From contig NC_049983.1 of the NCBI RefSeq assembly GCF_000003815.2, positions 9,881,120 to 9,945,119 of the forward strand: a stretch of DNA of 64,000 bases. Direction: 5' to 3'. The notes below the pieces were generated by a model. The model worked only from the letters and a program-made list of their open reading frames with translations, had not been told where the DNA came from and did no database searches. The position numbers and the translations under genes are program-made. Shown here piece by piece: positions 37,401 through 50,700 of this stretch. How positions within the stretch are numbered: the stretch's first letter is position 1; the number at the start of each line of letters is the position of its first letter. Origin of the DNA: Branchiostoma floridae (Eukaryota > Chordata > Leptocardii > Amphioxiformes > Branchiostomatidae).

Positions 37401-40400
37401 ATAGGATTGAAGCGTCCTCCGTTGACCGTCCAGACCTGGGATGTCTGTCATATGTCTGATAGGCGACTAGTTCTACCAGCTCTGAATTCTCTTCTTGTTG
37501 CTTCCTCAAGTTTGAACTTGAAAGACAATATCCCCACTCACTTCCTGCCACTCACGGCTACTTACAGTGTATTCGAATACGTAAACGTATGGACACAGAA
37601 CACACATAAACATGGTGACACACCAAAAGTACAACCTTTTACACGGAAAACCTAAGTACACCATTTAACGTCCCAGAGGCATTGCTAACAAACAACCATA
37701 CGTAGATATGATAGGGCGTATTTCATTTGACTTTTTAAAAGTGACTGGATGTGGAAAAATACCACTCCTGCATTAGTTTTTTTTCTTTTACTCCTATAGA
37801 AAGTCACACTTCGGACTAAAAAAATATGTCTGGAATAGAGTGATCAGGTGAGCGACCCAACCTCAGATCTGAGTGGACTCCAGGCTACGAAGTACCAGTA
37901 TCTCAGTATCAATTTCTACGTTTTCAGAGGCCAGTCTGGAACACGCTGCCTGCCATGGCGTCGGCTGTGGAAGTGCCAACTACCTGAAGGAACTCCTCAT
38001 TCCTTACATCAAAAGTCTTGGGATCTCCTCTAGCGACTTCCAGGGAGCCTTCGTGCTAGACTCGGTCATGAACTTCAACAGTACAGAGGACAGTCAACGG
38101 ATCCCTGACGAAGAACGCTTCAAGGAGGTACGATATGTAACAAGCTGCAAGGGGGCTCATATTTACACCTTCCCAAATGCTAAGTGCTAAGAAGAGATCT
38201 AGAGAGTATGTACCGTTTTTAAAGCTTTAGGTATGACTCGGACGATCTAAGACCTCACTCACGACGTCGTTTCTTTCTGACGTCAAAAGAAAAAAAATAT
38301 TTGCCACCAAAACGAAAACCATTGCATATCAAGGTCAAATGATATAAAAACTTAATAGTTAATGCCGTATATCTAAACTTTAAACTTACCTAAAACAATA
38401 AGAACGCTGATGGCCAAGGCGATAAGCAAAGGCCAGAGAAATGAAATTACTTTCTTATTGGGATCGCATATACTATACATGTAGATTTTGTCTAAAGATA
38501 AAGAACTGAGCCTCTGGACTCAAATAGCACATGACATTGCACAGTTCAGTGGATGTCTAATAGAGTAGAACTCAACAGAAAATGGCACATTGAACTACGA
38601 TCGTACATTGAGGAACGTAGCCATAAGTGGTATTAATTTATATGTTGGTAATTTTCTCTAGGCCCCCGGATTTCAAGAAGCGTACACTCGGATAAAGGCT
38701 GACGGAAATAAGGGTGATTTCATCGCTCTGGTCGGGCGGAACTTTGACTCTTCCCTGTACCAGACCTTCATCTCAGCATGGGAGTCACTTCCTGACATCA
38801 GGTTTAAAAACCAGGTAACAAAACACTTTTAGATGCATATGGTTGTGAATATTAAAGCAAAAAAGCATTGTCTTTGTACTGAAATTCCTACACTGAACAC
38901 TTCTGTGACACGTATTGTTAAACATACTACTGTCTCCTGCGGTTACCAGGGAAGTAACGTGCGCTACCTCACCTTAGGATTCAATGTGCGTTACGTTGTA
39001 ATACCGACGGGCGTGTAGCAAACTCAAAGATAAAAGCCAATCCTGCACCAGATGGTACATAGAGCAGCGCCCAACAACGTTTCGCTGACCATTGGGCCAC
39101 ATTTATTACTCACTTGTACATTACAAAAAGGGGGCTGGTCCTGTAGTAGTGTTGTGTGTGTTCAACTGTCAAAATATTTCCCAAAAGCTGATTGCTAAGC
39201 AGAGAGAGCAGTGTGCACCACTTTAAAGCTTTTGGTATGAACATTGAAACCTCATTCATGACCAACCGACTTTGCCACTGCACCTGTCAGACGAATAAAC
39301 AAGTAAATCAACAAAAGGAATCGGTGTTTCAATAACGTTTCTCTTGTTTCTTTTCTTTCTTAGCTGCTGCACATGCCAGACAAAGACCTCCCCGCACAAA
39401 CAGACCCATACTGGGACGTGTACACCATGATGACCAGGGGAGACCACTACAGCTTCTGGACCACCGACTCTGACCTCAAGGCTATCCACATAACTGACAC
39501 CGGTGAGCCTAGATTGATCTTTGTTCATGTGAGCAGTACGTTTAAAATACTTGCGATTATAAGTATACCAAATATAAGTTTCCAACCATGCACGTGTAAA
39601 AGCAACCTGTTGGCATCCAATATCTCTAAGTCGATACGTATATCGCTTGGAATAGTTACTGAAAGTGCCCATGAAAATAATTTCATCAGGTTGGTAGGTC
39701 AATTAGGATAGTTTTCCTTCACACAAGTGATTAAATCTTAACTAATGACTTCTGGAAGTCAACCCCAGTTATGAACCGTGACGAGGGGGAATACAAACTT
39801 AGCCACGTTCGGGATTGTGTTCTCGACACAAAAGCGCCACCTACGTCGGCTACGTATAGCAGCGAGAAGCAGAACTCGAGTTAGAAGCTCAGAGGAAGAC
39901 GTCTGATAGACTCGAAAGACTAACTAGTTGTGTAAAAGAAAACTATTCAAAATTTATGTGGTTGTCCACGGAGGTTCTTTTTTATCAGTCCTTTTTTCAT
40001 CTATGGATACACACATGTAGTATTGTCAAATCAAGTCACTAAAGATATCCCTTCGTGATGTGTAATTTGTCATTCCAGTCCAGGAGCGCGGATACATGCA
40101 TGAATGTTACAACAAGCCCTGTGACAACACGGACCACCTGACTGCAGACAACATGGCGTTTCTGAAGAAGGTTACAGATGCCACCATCACGGCAGTCATG
40201 CAGATGGCAACGTATCCTGACAAGTGTCTTGGTAACAATCCTTTTTTGTCAGAGTATGAAACATTTGTAGACGAACAATAAATACTTGTCTTTCTGCTGA
40301 CGATTGGTAGTCAAAGAAAAACTTATTTTAGTTGTTGCTCTACTTTCACAAGACATACAGGCCAGGCTCAGTAAGATTGGTGTTACAAGGCTTTCTTTTA

Positions 40401-43400
40401 ATTGATCTTAGCGTTTTGGCGTTGTACCAAATAGGCTTGTATGTTTCCGCAAAATCAGCACATGCGGCGTTCCACTTTCAAAATTATATTGTTGATTGCA
40501 CACCATTCTTACCGTCATTTCCATAACTCTTACCCATACATGTCTTAGACAAAAGGAGAAAAAGAGCACCGAGCGAAAGAAAACCACGGCTATTATCTGG
40601 CCTGTGTTTACACAAACTCTCGCTGGATGGGCTTAATGACCCCCTCAACGAGTGTAAGGCCGATCGATAGGAGCGCAATTTTAGTCAAGCTAGGCCATTA
40701 TCATCATAGCTTTGGACGCACAGTCTCCACTCACATACTTGTATGTCTTCTCGTTGTTTCAGATCCTGACACGGAATCCCCTGATCTGTTGAAGAGTGGT
40801 ATAGTTCTTGACGGGAAGTCATGGCGAATGACTGCCGCGGGAGAAGAGGAAACATTTTCCTTCGCCGTCATCATCAACAAGGTCAAACCTAACGGTGCAG
40901 TGGAGGCTGTGATGGAGAACTCGGAGATCCAAGTACCGCTAGATGGTAATGAGGGCCTACATGTGGCTTTTCCGTAATAAGGCGTTGGATTTCTAATTCA
41001 TGTAATTCGTAGCGAGCAGCATTTTGCGTGATTGACTTCTTTGATTTTATTGTATTACGCAGGGTGGGTTTGTAAAGTCAGTGTTGATTGTTGTCAGGAT
41101 ACCCAAATGAAGACCCTTGGTAAGCTTTAAATCAGGTTAAGAATGAAGAATATAAGATGTACAAATACAATTTTTATTGACAGCTCTGATATAAACGAAT
41201 GTTTTTAAACTGTATAAACTGTTTTAAACGTTTCCCTCCTGGACTACCAAACCTAAAATGCTGTAGCGTTACTATTTGTCATTTGACTTATTTTCTCTTT
41301 GCCAGTTTTAATCAAATTTTCCTTTTTCAGAAGTGATGACGATGTCGGATGTTTGCTAGATTGCAGACCACTATATGCATTTTGCATTTCAATTTTAATC
41401 AACAAAAAAAGGTTGACTTATCGCCAATGGTGGATTCAAAATTTGCACTCCAAAAAGCATCATAAAGGTCAACTAGTCTGGTGGATAAAATCACACAAAA
41501 AATCACATCATTGAAAGCGATGGAACAACCTTCCGTCTAGCAATCTCTTGACCACGATATAAACATGCCGATAGATGTATACACAGAAAGTGTAGATCTG
41601 TTAGTTTTCTTCTACATCACACAGTAATCATACATTATATTCTGCACATTTTCCTCCTGCAGTTGTTGGAAGGTACAACGCTGAAAACAAGAGACTTGTC
41701 CTCCGTCTGGCCGAGCCTAGTCACACGACCAAGGCCACAGCGATGGTTGACCCGGCCTTACTACAGAGGTGGACCGTGAACGGGGAGGTAAGCACTATCC
41801 TCTACATTCAGACATTCTATTTATTTATCAATTTCAAGACAAGTGGATTGCCCCTTCAACTTATTGGGAGTTAATTTCCAAGAGGGCCCACTATACATGA
41901 AAACAAAACAAAACATGTTACATTCAGTAAGAGTATAGGCAACCAGTGGATAACATACAGTATATACATGTACTGTATGTAAACTGAGGCGTCATGAACA
42001 AAATCAGTGGTCAAAGGTCAAACCAATAACGTCAAATATGAAGGTTAGATACTGGAGGAGACATTGATAAAGGTGGTATCCCACTGCATTTGGGACACCA
42101 GTGTAGCGCTGTGGGGTTCGTTCACTGCGGCACAGTTTTGTTGTTTTCTCAGTTTTTTTTTAATAATTTAGATATTGCGTAATACGTTAAAGTATGACCC
42201 AGAAGACAACAAAATACACAAAACTTAAGAAAATTTGTTCTTTATCTCTGAAATTCGTTGAGTATCTTTCGAACCCCGCAGTGCCTCACCGGTGCCCCAA
42301 GTGCAGTGAGATACCACATTAATATAGAAGGTGGAGAGACTACTACTGACTGAGCTTTAAAATATAACCTATTGCATAATGATGATGATGATATCGCACA
42401 GATGTTACTTGGAGATAACGTTGTATCACATGACGAATATGAGTGTATTTGAAATTCTTTCTTACCAATAGCGGGGATTTTTTTTACCTAATCCTCTCTA
42501 CAAGGCTTTAATCTCTTACTGTTGATATTTTCAGGTTGTAGGTTTCCCCGGAGGTTTGGTGTACTATGGTTCCGTAAATGGGATGCAGGTTAAGGAGGAG
42601 TTCAACATCGCCTACTCAGAGGGTAAGGATAACCATGCATTTCATTACATTTTCTATCATTCAAAATCATTAAATGTAGGCATACAGTACCTCATTGCTT
42701 TATTACAAGCATCGTGTATCGGTATTTACTGAATACATCAATTGACCATCTTGTTGGTGTGTAATCTATCTATGTATTTCAGATCAGAAACCCTCATGCG
42801 TAAAAATCTACTTTATTAGTCCTGGCAAAATCTCATTTGAAGAATCAAATCGCTTGTGAATTGATCAGTCAATATGGTAAGGTACTGTAGGCATCAACAA
42901 TTTGGTGGGACATCATTGGTCGCCTATGATCTACATCTATACTATGCTATCACTTATCGTCGAAATGAACGTTTTGAATTAATATATAACCCTTCCGTTT
43001 TTCATCCCCACAGACCCGACAGTAGGACTCCGACAGTCGAACACAGCTCTGGCCGTCATCTTCGTCATCACACTGGTAGTGCTGATCGCTATAGGGGTCT
43101 ACCTGTGCTACGTAAAGTAAGTAACATAAAACGTTTGTCACACACTTCTTGGTATGATTCTAACCTGTTGAAATACAGTGGAGAGTTTTGTATTTCATGT
43201 AGTCAGACACAATGTCACAATAGCGATGTTTTCATAAGATTCAATTTGAAGTAGTTGGATTGAGACATCTTAAGCTTGGTATCAAATATCATCATAACTG
43301 CCTAACTCTTTCGCTTGCTCGCTTTATAATAGGTTTGGATATCCGGATATAAGAACAATGTATAGAGACTATAGACTCTTACACGACTTTCTTAATTCTC

Positions 43401-43509
43401 AATTCCTCAAGGATAGCATTTGACAATTTCTTCTCTTCTTGTTTATAGGCGCAACTACAGACCCTTCACCCAGATGACGGAGAAGACCTCGATCAACGTC
43501 GTGACATAG
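34421..43509 (+). CDS. Membrane-anchored M28-family metallopeptidase, copy 1
   Basis: Twelve exons: 34421-34481, 35943-36130, 37091-37322, 37928-38127, 38662-38814, 39364-39502, 40079-40231, 40763-40945, 41663-41787, 42535-42622, 43014-43116, 43449-43509. The frame closes to 561 residues. A signal peptide (MRLWIASLLLAYSWF) is followed by an M28 zinc-exopeptidase domain, a C-terminal beta-rich region, one membrane helix (about 518-541) and a short tail. Zinc-site residues: H111 in AAHYD, D124 in ADGSG, E157 as general base, D205 in FVLDS, H306 in GDHYSFW. The expected ligand Glu after E157 is Val (FDFEV), unlike copy 2. The product is probably a cell-surface or lumenal type I protein. The substrate is unknown and the M28 subfamily is not assigned. 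The altered ligand makes weak or absent catalysis possible. AATAAA lies at 43711. Confidence 0.92.
42070..42325. mobile_element. MITE copy 2 (GGTATCTCA TIR family)
   Basis: The left end is ggtggtatcccactgcatttg and the right end ccccaagtgcagtgagatac. The core agaagacaacaaaatacaca is shared with the copy at 7650-7860. It is intronic in peptidase copy 1. Confidence 0.85.
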
Positions 43510-44393
43510 ACGACACCTCCGAAAATCATTAGTTATAGAAACATTATCTTTAATGGTTAAATACAGAGAAAAGTGGGGGCTGAGGCTTATAATGGTTCAC
43601 TAGCAGATATTTGATAAAAAGAAATCGTCAACAATGCAAAAACTGAAATTTTGACACACCTAATCCATTTTTGTTTGTTCCCGTTACGAAACAATCATGA
43701 ATGTAACCATAATAAAATTGTAATGTTGCAACTTATCCCTAGTCAATGTTTCTCATGAGCATAGTATCGTATGCGCTTTAGAATGTGTTTAAGAATGTAA
43801 TTGTATGACCAACGGAATATATCTAATACATCGAGATCCATTAACCAATGCGTATTGTTTACTCTTAAAGGTAATAACACATTGCAGAATTGTGTACAGA
43901 TGTGGATGTCACTCAAATGCACAATACATTAAAATAGTGTCATGAAATTGAATTAGTTTTAGAGAAGTCTTTGCATCTCTTTATAGCTCTGAATTTAATG
44001 ACTGATAATAACAAGATAAATACTGTTGAAATTCCATTATAAGATCTCTTAAGTGTTTTGTTGATGAATTGTTAATTAAGATACACTTGAACGAGTTCTT
44101 GGAGTCTATATCTTTCATCTACTCACCAACTATATGACCCGTGCCAACCAATGACCCCCAACCTTTACGGCTCCTGAGCTTAAGACAAGGGACTATTGAG
44201 GCAGAAACATAACGTCTACCATTTGTGAACTGTTCACACACACACCCTCCCGCCAAAATATGACAAGTAAACCGAGGGTTTCCCTATCGCACACTTATGA
44301 TACTGTAGGTATCATATTTTTGGGCTGTGCAGTATGCAGTAGGGAAACGAAACCTCAACCAAGGCTTCTAGATCTAGAATTACATGTGTGCTG

Positions 44394-44439
<46 letters not shown>

Positions 44440-44742
44440 TACATACATACAGACACAAACAGACAGATAGATACACCGAAAACGTTAACCTTCTTGGCGA
44501 AGGTAAATATAATGCTAGGACAGTGTATAATTCTTCTACACAAACGCCCGTTCTCTGCATGCTTGACTTATCAGCAAAGCAAGCCAATCGAAAAGACCGG
44601 ATTTTCAACTTTCAGTCCCCGACTGCAGAGACTTCGTGCCTACCCGAGGGTTCAGCACGTATGTCTGGAGACGGACAGAAACGTTCATTTTGAGCGTGGT
44701 GAATGTTCTGAGTCGTCGGTACTGAAGCTTGGACATCTGAAC
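43510..44742. other. Intergenic region between the tandem peptidase genes
   Basis: Holds the copy 1 3' UTR (AATAAA 43711-43716) and a (CA)n microsatellite at 44395-44434. I see no exon other than probable 5' UTR sequence of copy 2 just before 44743. Confidence 0.6.
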
Positions 44743-47700
44743 ATGGATCTCAACAAACGGCTGGCGGTTGTGTTCCTGTTGGTGGCCATGGTTGGTAAGT
44801 ACATTTGGATCAAGTATGTGCGTAATACTAGTCTAGGAGGGGGGGAAAACTTGTTGACATGACGAGATGTGCTAAACTATCGATAGCTATTCTCAGCGAG
44901 TGAAGGCATTCTAAAGTAAAATGCAAACAAACCCTGATACAATTCAGATCATTTTGAAGGAGCGAAAGTGGAGGGTGCACATTGCTGAAGAATGCGCAAC
45001 TCTCGAACCAGTATCAAAATTGACAACTTTACTGAAACAATTAGCCTTTCAATTGCAAACCTAAGCTACTATTGGCTAATTGTTCCCATTTCATGATATG
45101 GTCCAGACTGTAGGAATCTGATTTTCTCTCACACTAATTTGATGCTAGTAGTCACGTTATTCTTGTTGCAAAAAGGGGTGGAACCAGATCAGATAGTTAC
45201 CACAAGGCCGCCTTAATTGGTCTCATGACCTTTAAAAGTCGATAGTCCTGCATGTAAGTACAGACTCTGGGTCTAAACTCCACTGCAGTCCCAGAAGAGA
45301 CGTATCATTCAACTACGAGCAGTTTCCAGATAGCGTTTATATAGGTTAGGATTGCTTGTCGAGATCCGATGGATGTCCGGCCAGAGCAACAAAAAACTAA
45401 AATCGTGCATACATGACCCCGAGATGTAATGTTAGACCCATTTGTTGGTACATGGTCAAGAAAAAATTGCTAGGTGGGGTACACAACAAAGGCTACTTTG
45501 CATGCTTTGGAACAGTGCAAGGCCAATCATGGGGTTATTTGGCACGCCATGCTACAACCTGGGTAACAGCTCAGACTATCTATCACATTTATTTTGTTAA
45601 AAAATGTTGTCCAGTCGAAATCCGTGATAACTACTTTTTCGCGTGTTAACGGTTATCACAATGGTTATCACATTATTTCACCAGATTCTCTTACTAGTGA
45701 ATTAATGAGATAGCGCCCCTATAACTCATTTTTTCACTAGTCTAGTAGATTACAATAGCTGGTTTTGTACTAATGCTTCTTATAAGTAAATTAATAAGTT
45801 AAGACCCCTCTAACTCATTTTTCACCAGTAAGACCACATTTGAAAGCCTTGCACTGGTATCTTTTGTTTGGTCTTGAATTTCTTTTCAGGATTAAATAAA
45901 TGTGCAAATCTTGGGTAGCTTTACAGCTATCTATTCTATACTCCACCAAATGTGGTGAGACTTCTGACATTTGAACATTTCAGTTCATTGCCTGATAAGG
46001 GTGGGAGGTAACCTTTTTAAGTCGAGTCAGGCAAACGTAGTAGTCTGCTACAAACCATGTCTGCCTCCAGCCCTGTATGTGTGAAGGTTAATGACCCGTC
46101 CCGAGGTGCGAAATGAACTTTACAGTCTGATGGAACCTATGTTTCCTTAGCCTGGGTACCATCCGGATAGTAGTTCGCTCCTATGTTCGCTTCTGCTATC
46201 CAGACGGAACAGCAGAGAAGCGATATGTATCAATGTATAATGAATGTCAGAGCTAAGCGACTGTATATAGTATATAATGAACGCCTGAGCAAACTACTTT
46301 CTGGATGGTACCTAGGCTAATGTTTCTCTACTTCTTACACCTAAGTAACATTCATACTCCTAATGAATTTCGACAAGCCTTGATTGTAAAACATGTCTGT
46401 ATCTACCTTTCCACTATCACAAAGAAGCGAGAAGAAGTAGAATTCACTTAGTAGAATTATCATATAGCCAGGGGACGTGGGCTAATCAGACGGCCCCATT
46501 TCATGCTGGTTATGACGCCGTAACAGCCGTGCATTAAATTTTTGATTATCGCACGTGTGCATTAAAGACGTTTGAAAGTTTAAACCAATCAGAAGGACAG
46601 ACAAACAGGACGCTGGCCAATCAGAATGAGATATCCAGGAATCGTCTATCTGCCAAGATAGGGGAATAAGTACAGGCATGGCTTCGCTCACTCGGTGGTT
46701 TTATTCGGTGGTTATAGCAAAGGACCAGGCGTTATGACACCATATACACCTCGTGGAGGGTCATTAACCCTTAATTATAAGATCCTAGTGTTGGCTGACA
46801 GTGCATATATTCCATATATCTGTCAACTAATCTTTTGTTGTGGACCTGTAATTAACCCAGTGGGTATATATGTACAATGAAGGTCTTCATTCGTACATAA
46901 CACAGGTACCGTTGCCTGCCTGAGTTCCAAGGAAAACCTACAGAAGATGCTTGTGGACCATTTCTCGGCCAACCGCAATCATCACCACTAGACGAACGGA
47001 CCTAATATGTAGACGTATGCTGACGGATTACAATTTGCAACACCTGACGGATGCTGACGTATGTTGACAAATGCTGACGGATCCCAAAAACCATCACGAA
47101 TCCCAAAAAATGACGGATCCCACTTACATCCGCAACGCATTCGTAGGTATCCGTAACTCACGGTGGATGCAAACACGGAACCCGTATACTTACGTGCTTC
47201 GTGACGGATGCTAACACTGCATCCGTATGGATACTTCCTAAATTACGGACCCTATTCACATACGTAACGCATTCGTTGGTATCTATAAGTCACTAACGGA
47301 TTTAAACATTGCATTCGTATGAATACTTTACTTTTAACGTAAACAAAAGCATACGCCGCAGGATAATTGTTTATCAGCAAAAACTGTTCAGATGCAGACG
47401 AATTCGCAACATCCTGACGGATGCTAACGGATCCCCAAGATTACCAAAAGTCACGGATCACATACACATCCGTAACGCATTTGTTGGCATCCGTGAATCG
47501 CTGTGAATGCAAACACGGAATTCGTGTGCTTACGTAATTGGCGGATGCTAACACAGCATACGAAGGATACTTACTTTTATGTATGCGTGACTAGCACTCT
47601 TGTTTTTGAGCATATATTTTATTTTTTAGATTGGTCATATCTTTCCCCCTTTTTGTACCTCGGACACCACAGTTTGTAATGTCAATACAAGTGAGACGAT

Positions 47701-50700
47701 CCACGTTACGCTAGATACCAGGATACTCGGATTCGTAAGGATACGAAATGGTTTTTTTCTGCATTCGTGGCAAGATTACCAACAATGCACTGCTCCAGTG
47801 GATTGCTCCAGTGGAAGGGATTCCATTGGAGCAGTGCATTGTTGGTAATCTTGGGATATCTTAAATATGCGACTCTGTATTTTTTGCATCCGTACATTGG
47901 GGCGGTGTATTGTGGGTAATCCAATCGTTGTCGCTCTGACCAATCAGACTGCACATCAGTCAGTTTAAAAATAAAGCTGAGATAGTCAGCGTTGTCCGTG
48001 AGGACCGCAATCTTTTTGTACCTCAAACTTTGAGTTTTGAAACGTTGAACTCGGGATATGGATTTGTACACACGTGTGTGAACTTCTGTAGTAGGGTGAT
48101 GTTGAGGCGGTGAACAAACTCAAGTGGCAGTCGACGGACGGGACGGCGATCGAGGGACTGAAACAGCCAGCCCTGTTTTGTAGTTCGGCGTCCTAGCTGG
48201 AGCTATTTTACATCACTGTCCTGCGGATCTCACGGCGAGGTATGTTTTATACAATGATTGTTTCCAAACAATACCCGCTTTGAATTCGTCTTTGTGACTA
48301 CATTCCTTGTTGGCAAGTAGTTAGTAGCGCTTTTGGTATGCTTGGGCTGATCAGAAACTTATCAGAAAACGACATAACGGAGCCTTACAAAACACAAGTC
48401 ACAAGCATGATACTTGCTGAGTAACTGTTGACTTATTTGGGAAAAATTTGAATCATCATCAAAAGAGTACTTGTATACACATATGTTTGTCTCAAGCCTG
48501 GTGTTTATTCGCATAGGAACATTCTGTTCCAACGGTGTTTACGTGTTTGTTTATATGCGACGTCTCGTACACAATGCAAAGTCCGGCCGGGGAAGCAGAT
48601 CACACCTTGTCACTAATTATGCAACGCTAGACTCAGTAGACTGTTTCTGCCGCGCCCTCCCGGGGGACTTTTTTGGTATGATAATGCGGAATGTAACGGT
48701 GATAGTGGCGATACCACAACCTTGCACAATTAGATGCATTTGTTCCTGTTGTAGAACAAGCCATTCACCATTTCTTTTCATATACATCCTAATTACTTTG
48801 ACGGACGCATCCATCAAACATGGATGCTTTAGCTATCTCAAAATTTGATGGGATTAATCTTTCTCTTTTTCAGAAGGCGGGTCGACATTCTCTGGCCGTG
48901 TCAACAGCTGGGAGAACACTGGACTACAGGAAGGGCACAGAAGGAATTGAGCTGGGAGGGATCAGGGCGTAACTAGCCTGAAAAGAAGCGAAGCACTGTC
49001 ACTAGTAGAAAGGAGACTTTGTGCTGTTGCGAGAAGCTGTACATACTGATACTATAAGTCATGTTAGTTGTACTTTACAAGCTGGATTCACTATCTGTAT
49101 CCTGTAGCCGGATGTGGAAATTCCTTAGAGTTGGACATCGCGAAGACTTTGATTTGTAATAGAAACAGATATTCGTAGAAGCAAGATTAGCCACAGACTC
49201 CCATGTCAGCTTTACATAAAAGTCAAATTGTATTCACGTTTGATCCTATATTCTATTTGGAAGTATAAGAAGTCATGTGATATTGGCGGTTAAAGGATTA
49301 AACTTTCCCTTAACATAATTAGATAACAGGGACTCTCTGTACATACCTGCTATAACCCATTCTTGTTGCAATATTGTATCTGTATACATATCATGTGGCA
49401 GACAGGATTCGGCCTCGATGACATTACGTCGTTTAGTTCTTCTCAGGACTGGTTTAGAATAAGATTATTCTGTGCATTCTTTTCTATTTCAAATCGTGTT
49501 AGCCTTTTATAAGAAAGTAATTGGGCACACATGATATTGTGATTTGTCAAATGTGCGGAAAATTCATTAAAGTGACTTTGTATCTGCAGAAAATCCCGTT
49601 TTGGATTCTTTATGATCTGATCATACGAAGAAATCCCTAAAAAAACGACTTCGCATCCGCGGCAAATGCCGCATTGGGATTTCTTAGGATCCGACCATGA
49701 CAAATATACGAAGAAAATCCTATAAAAACGACTTCGCATCCGCGGCAAAGGCCGTTTTGGGACCCGTTCATTCCAGGTATTCGAAGAAATCCTTTGAAAA
49801 ACGACTTCGCATCCGAGGGAAATACCGTTTGGGGATTCTTTACGATCCGATCATTCCAGGTATTCAAAGAAATCCCTAAAAAAACGACTTCGCATCCGTG
49901 GAAAATCCCATTTTGGGATATGTTTGAGTCTTTTCATTCCGGATCCCAAAAATCCAAATTTCGGATATTTTAGGGATCCAACTCGAATCCGTTTGCATTC
50001 GCTAGCATTTGTTACAAATACGCAAATATCCCTGCTCGAATATGGCTACATCCGATACCCTTTCCCCTAGTGCACACCGGGAAAATCGGGAAACAGTCCG
50101 CGCTGCAGTACGTCTATGACACCTTCATAGAGCACGATCTGCAGGTCTTCACCCATACGTTCGACACCGATAACCCAAAGGTAAAAGAAACATGGAATAT
50201 TTTCGACCTTTACTTAACCTTGCTACATTTTCGGCCTAAGCCGTTTTTCAAGTCTTGAAGGATGGAGGAGGTCAGATGGCTTTCTTTCTTAATAGTACAC
50301 ACAGTGATTTACAGTTCAACATTTCATATTCGTGTTCAAAATAGAAATGAATTAACATAATATCAGTCTATCTCCGCATAGTCAGAACATGATTTCTTGT
50401 TGGGCATTATTCATAATATATAGTCTGCTCTAGATCTAAAATATCCGATCTCTATGTGCAGTCGAAAAACTGATCGAAAAAAAGAATGTGATCTACTTGT
50501 AAAGTAAATAACAGAATTGAAATATAACTGGAAAAACACGGACAAACAGCTAAAACCAAAACCTTCCCGTAAATCAGTAGACTCTTCCATGACCTGGACG
50601 ACGCTGTCTGATTAATGACTAGTTCTACCACCTTTGACTTAGTGCCTATACTTCCAGTCACTCATGTGTCTCTGTTATATATCATGTGTTTCTATAGTTT

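Larger units (their letters stand above)
46986..50072. mobile_element. Non-autonomous CACTA (EnSpm-type) DNA transposon inside a coding exon
   Basis: The termini are CACTAGACGAACGG at the left and, reverse-complemented, CACTAGGGGAAAGG at the right. A 3-bp target duplication CAC flanks it (46983-46985 and 50073-50075). CACTA termini with a 3-bp duplication define this superfamily. Subterminal repeats are present: left, variants of gacggatgctgacggatcc and acatccgtaacgcattcg (about 47000-47560); right, an array built on aaacgacttcgcatccg (49590-49915). No transposase frame is visible. It splits exon 2 of peptidase copy 2. Confidence 0.9.

Noticed and set aside
39256-39702. 148-residue minus-strand frame
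   Set aside because: Antisense to peptidase copy 1 exon 6; no family resemblance.
44260-44862. 200-residue plus-strand frame covering the copy 2 start region
   Set aside because: It passes through a CA microsatellite and does not match the signal-peptide frame at 44743; low-complexity artefact with retained intron sequence.
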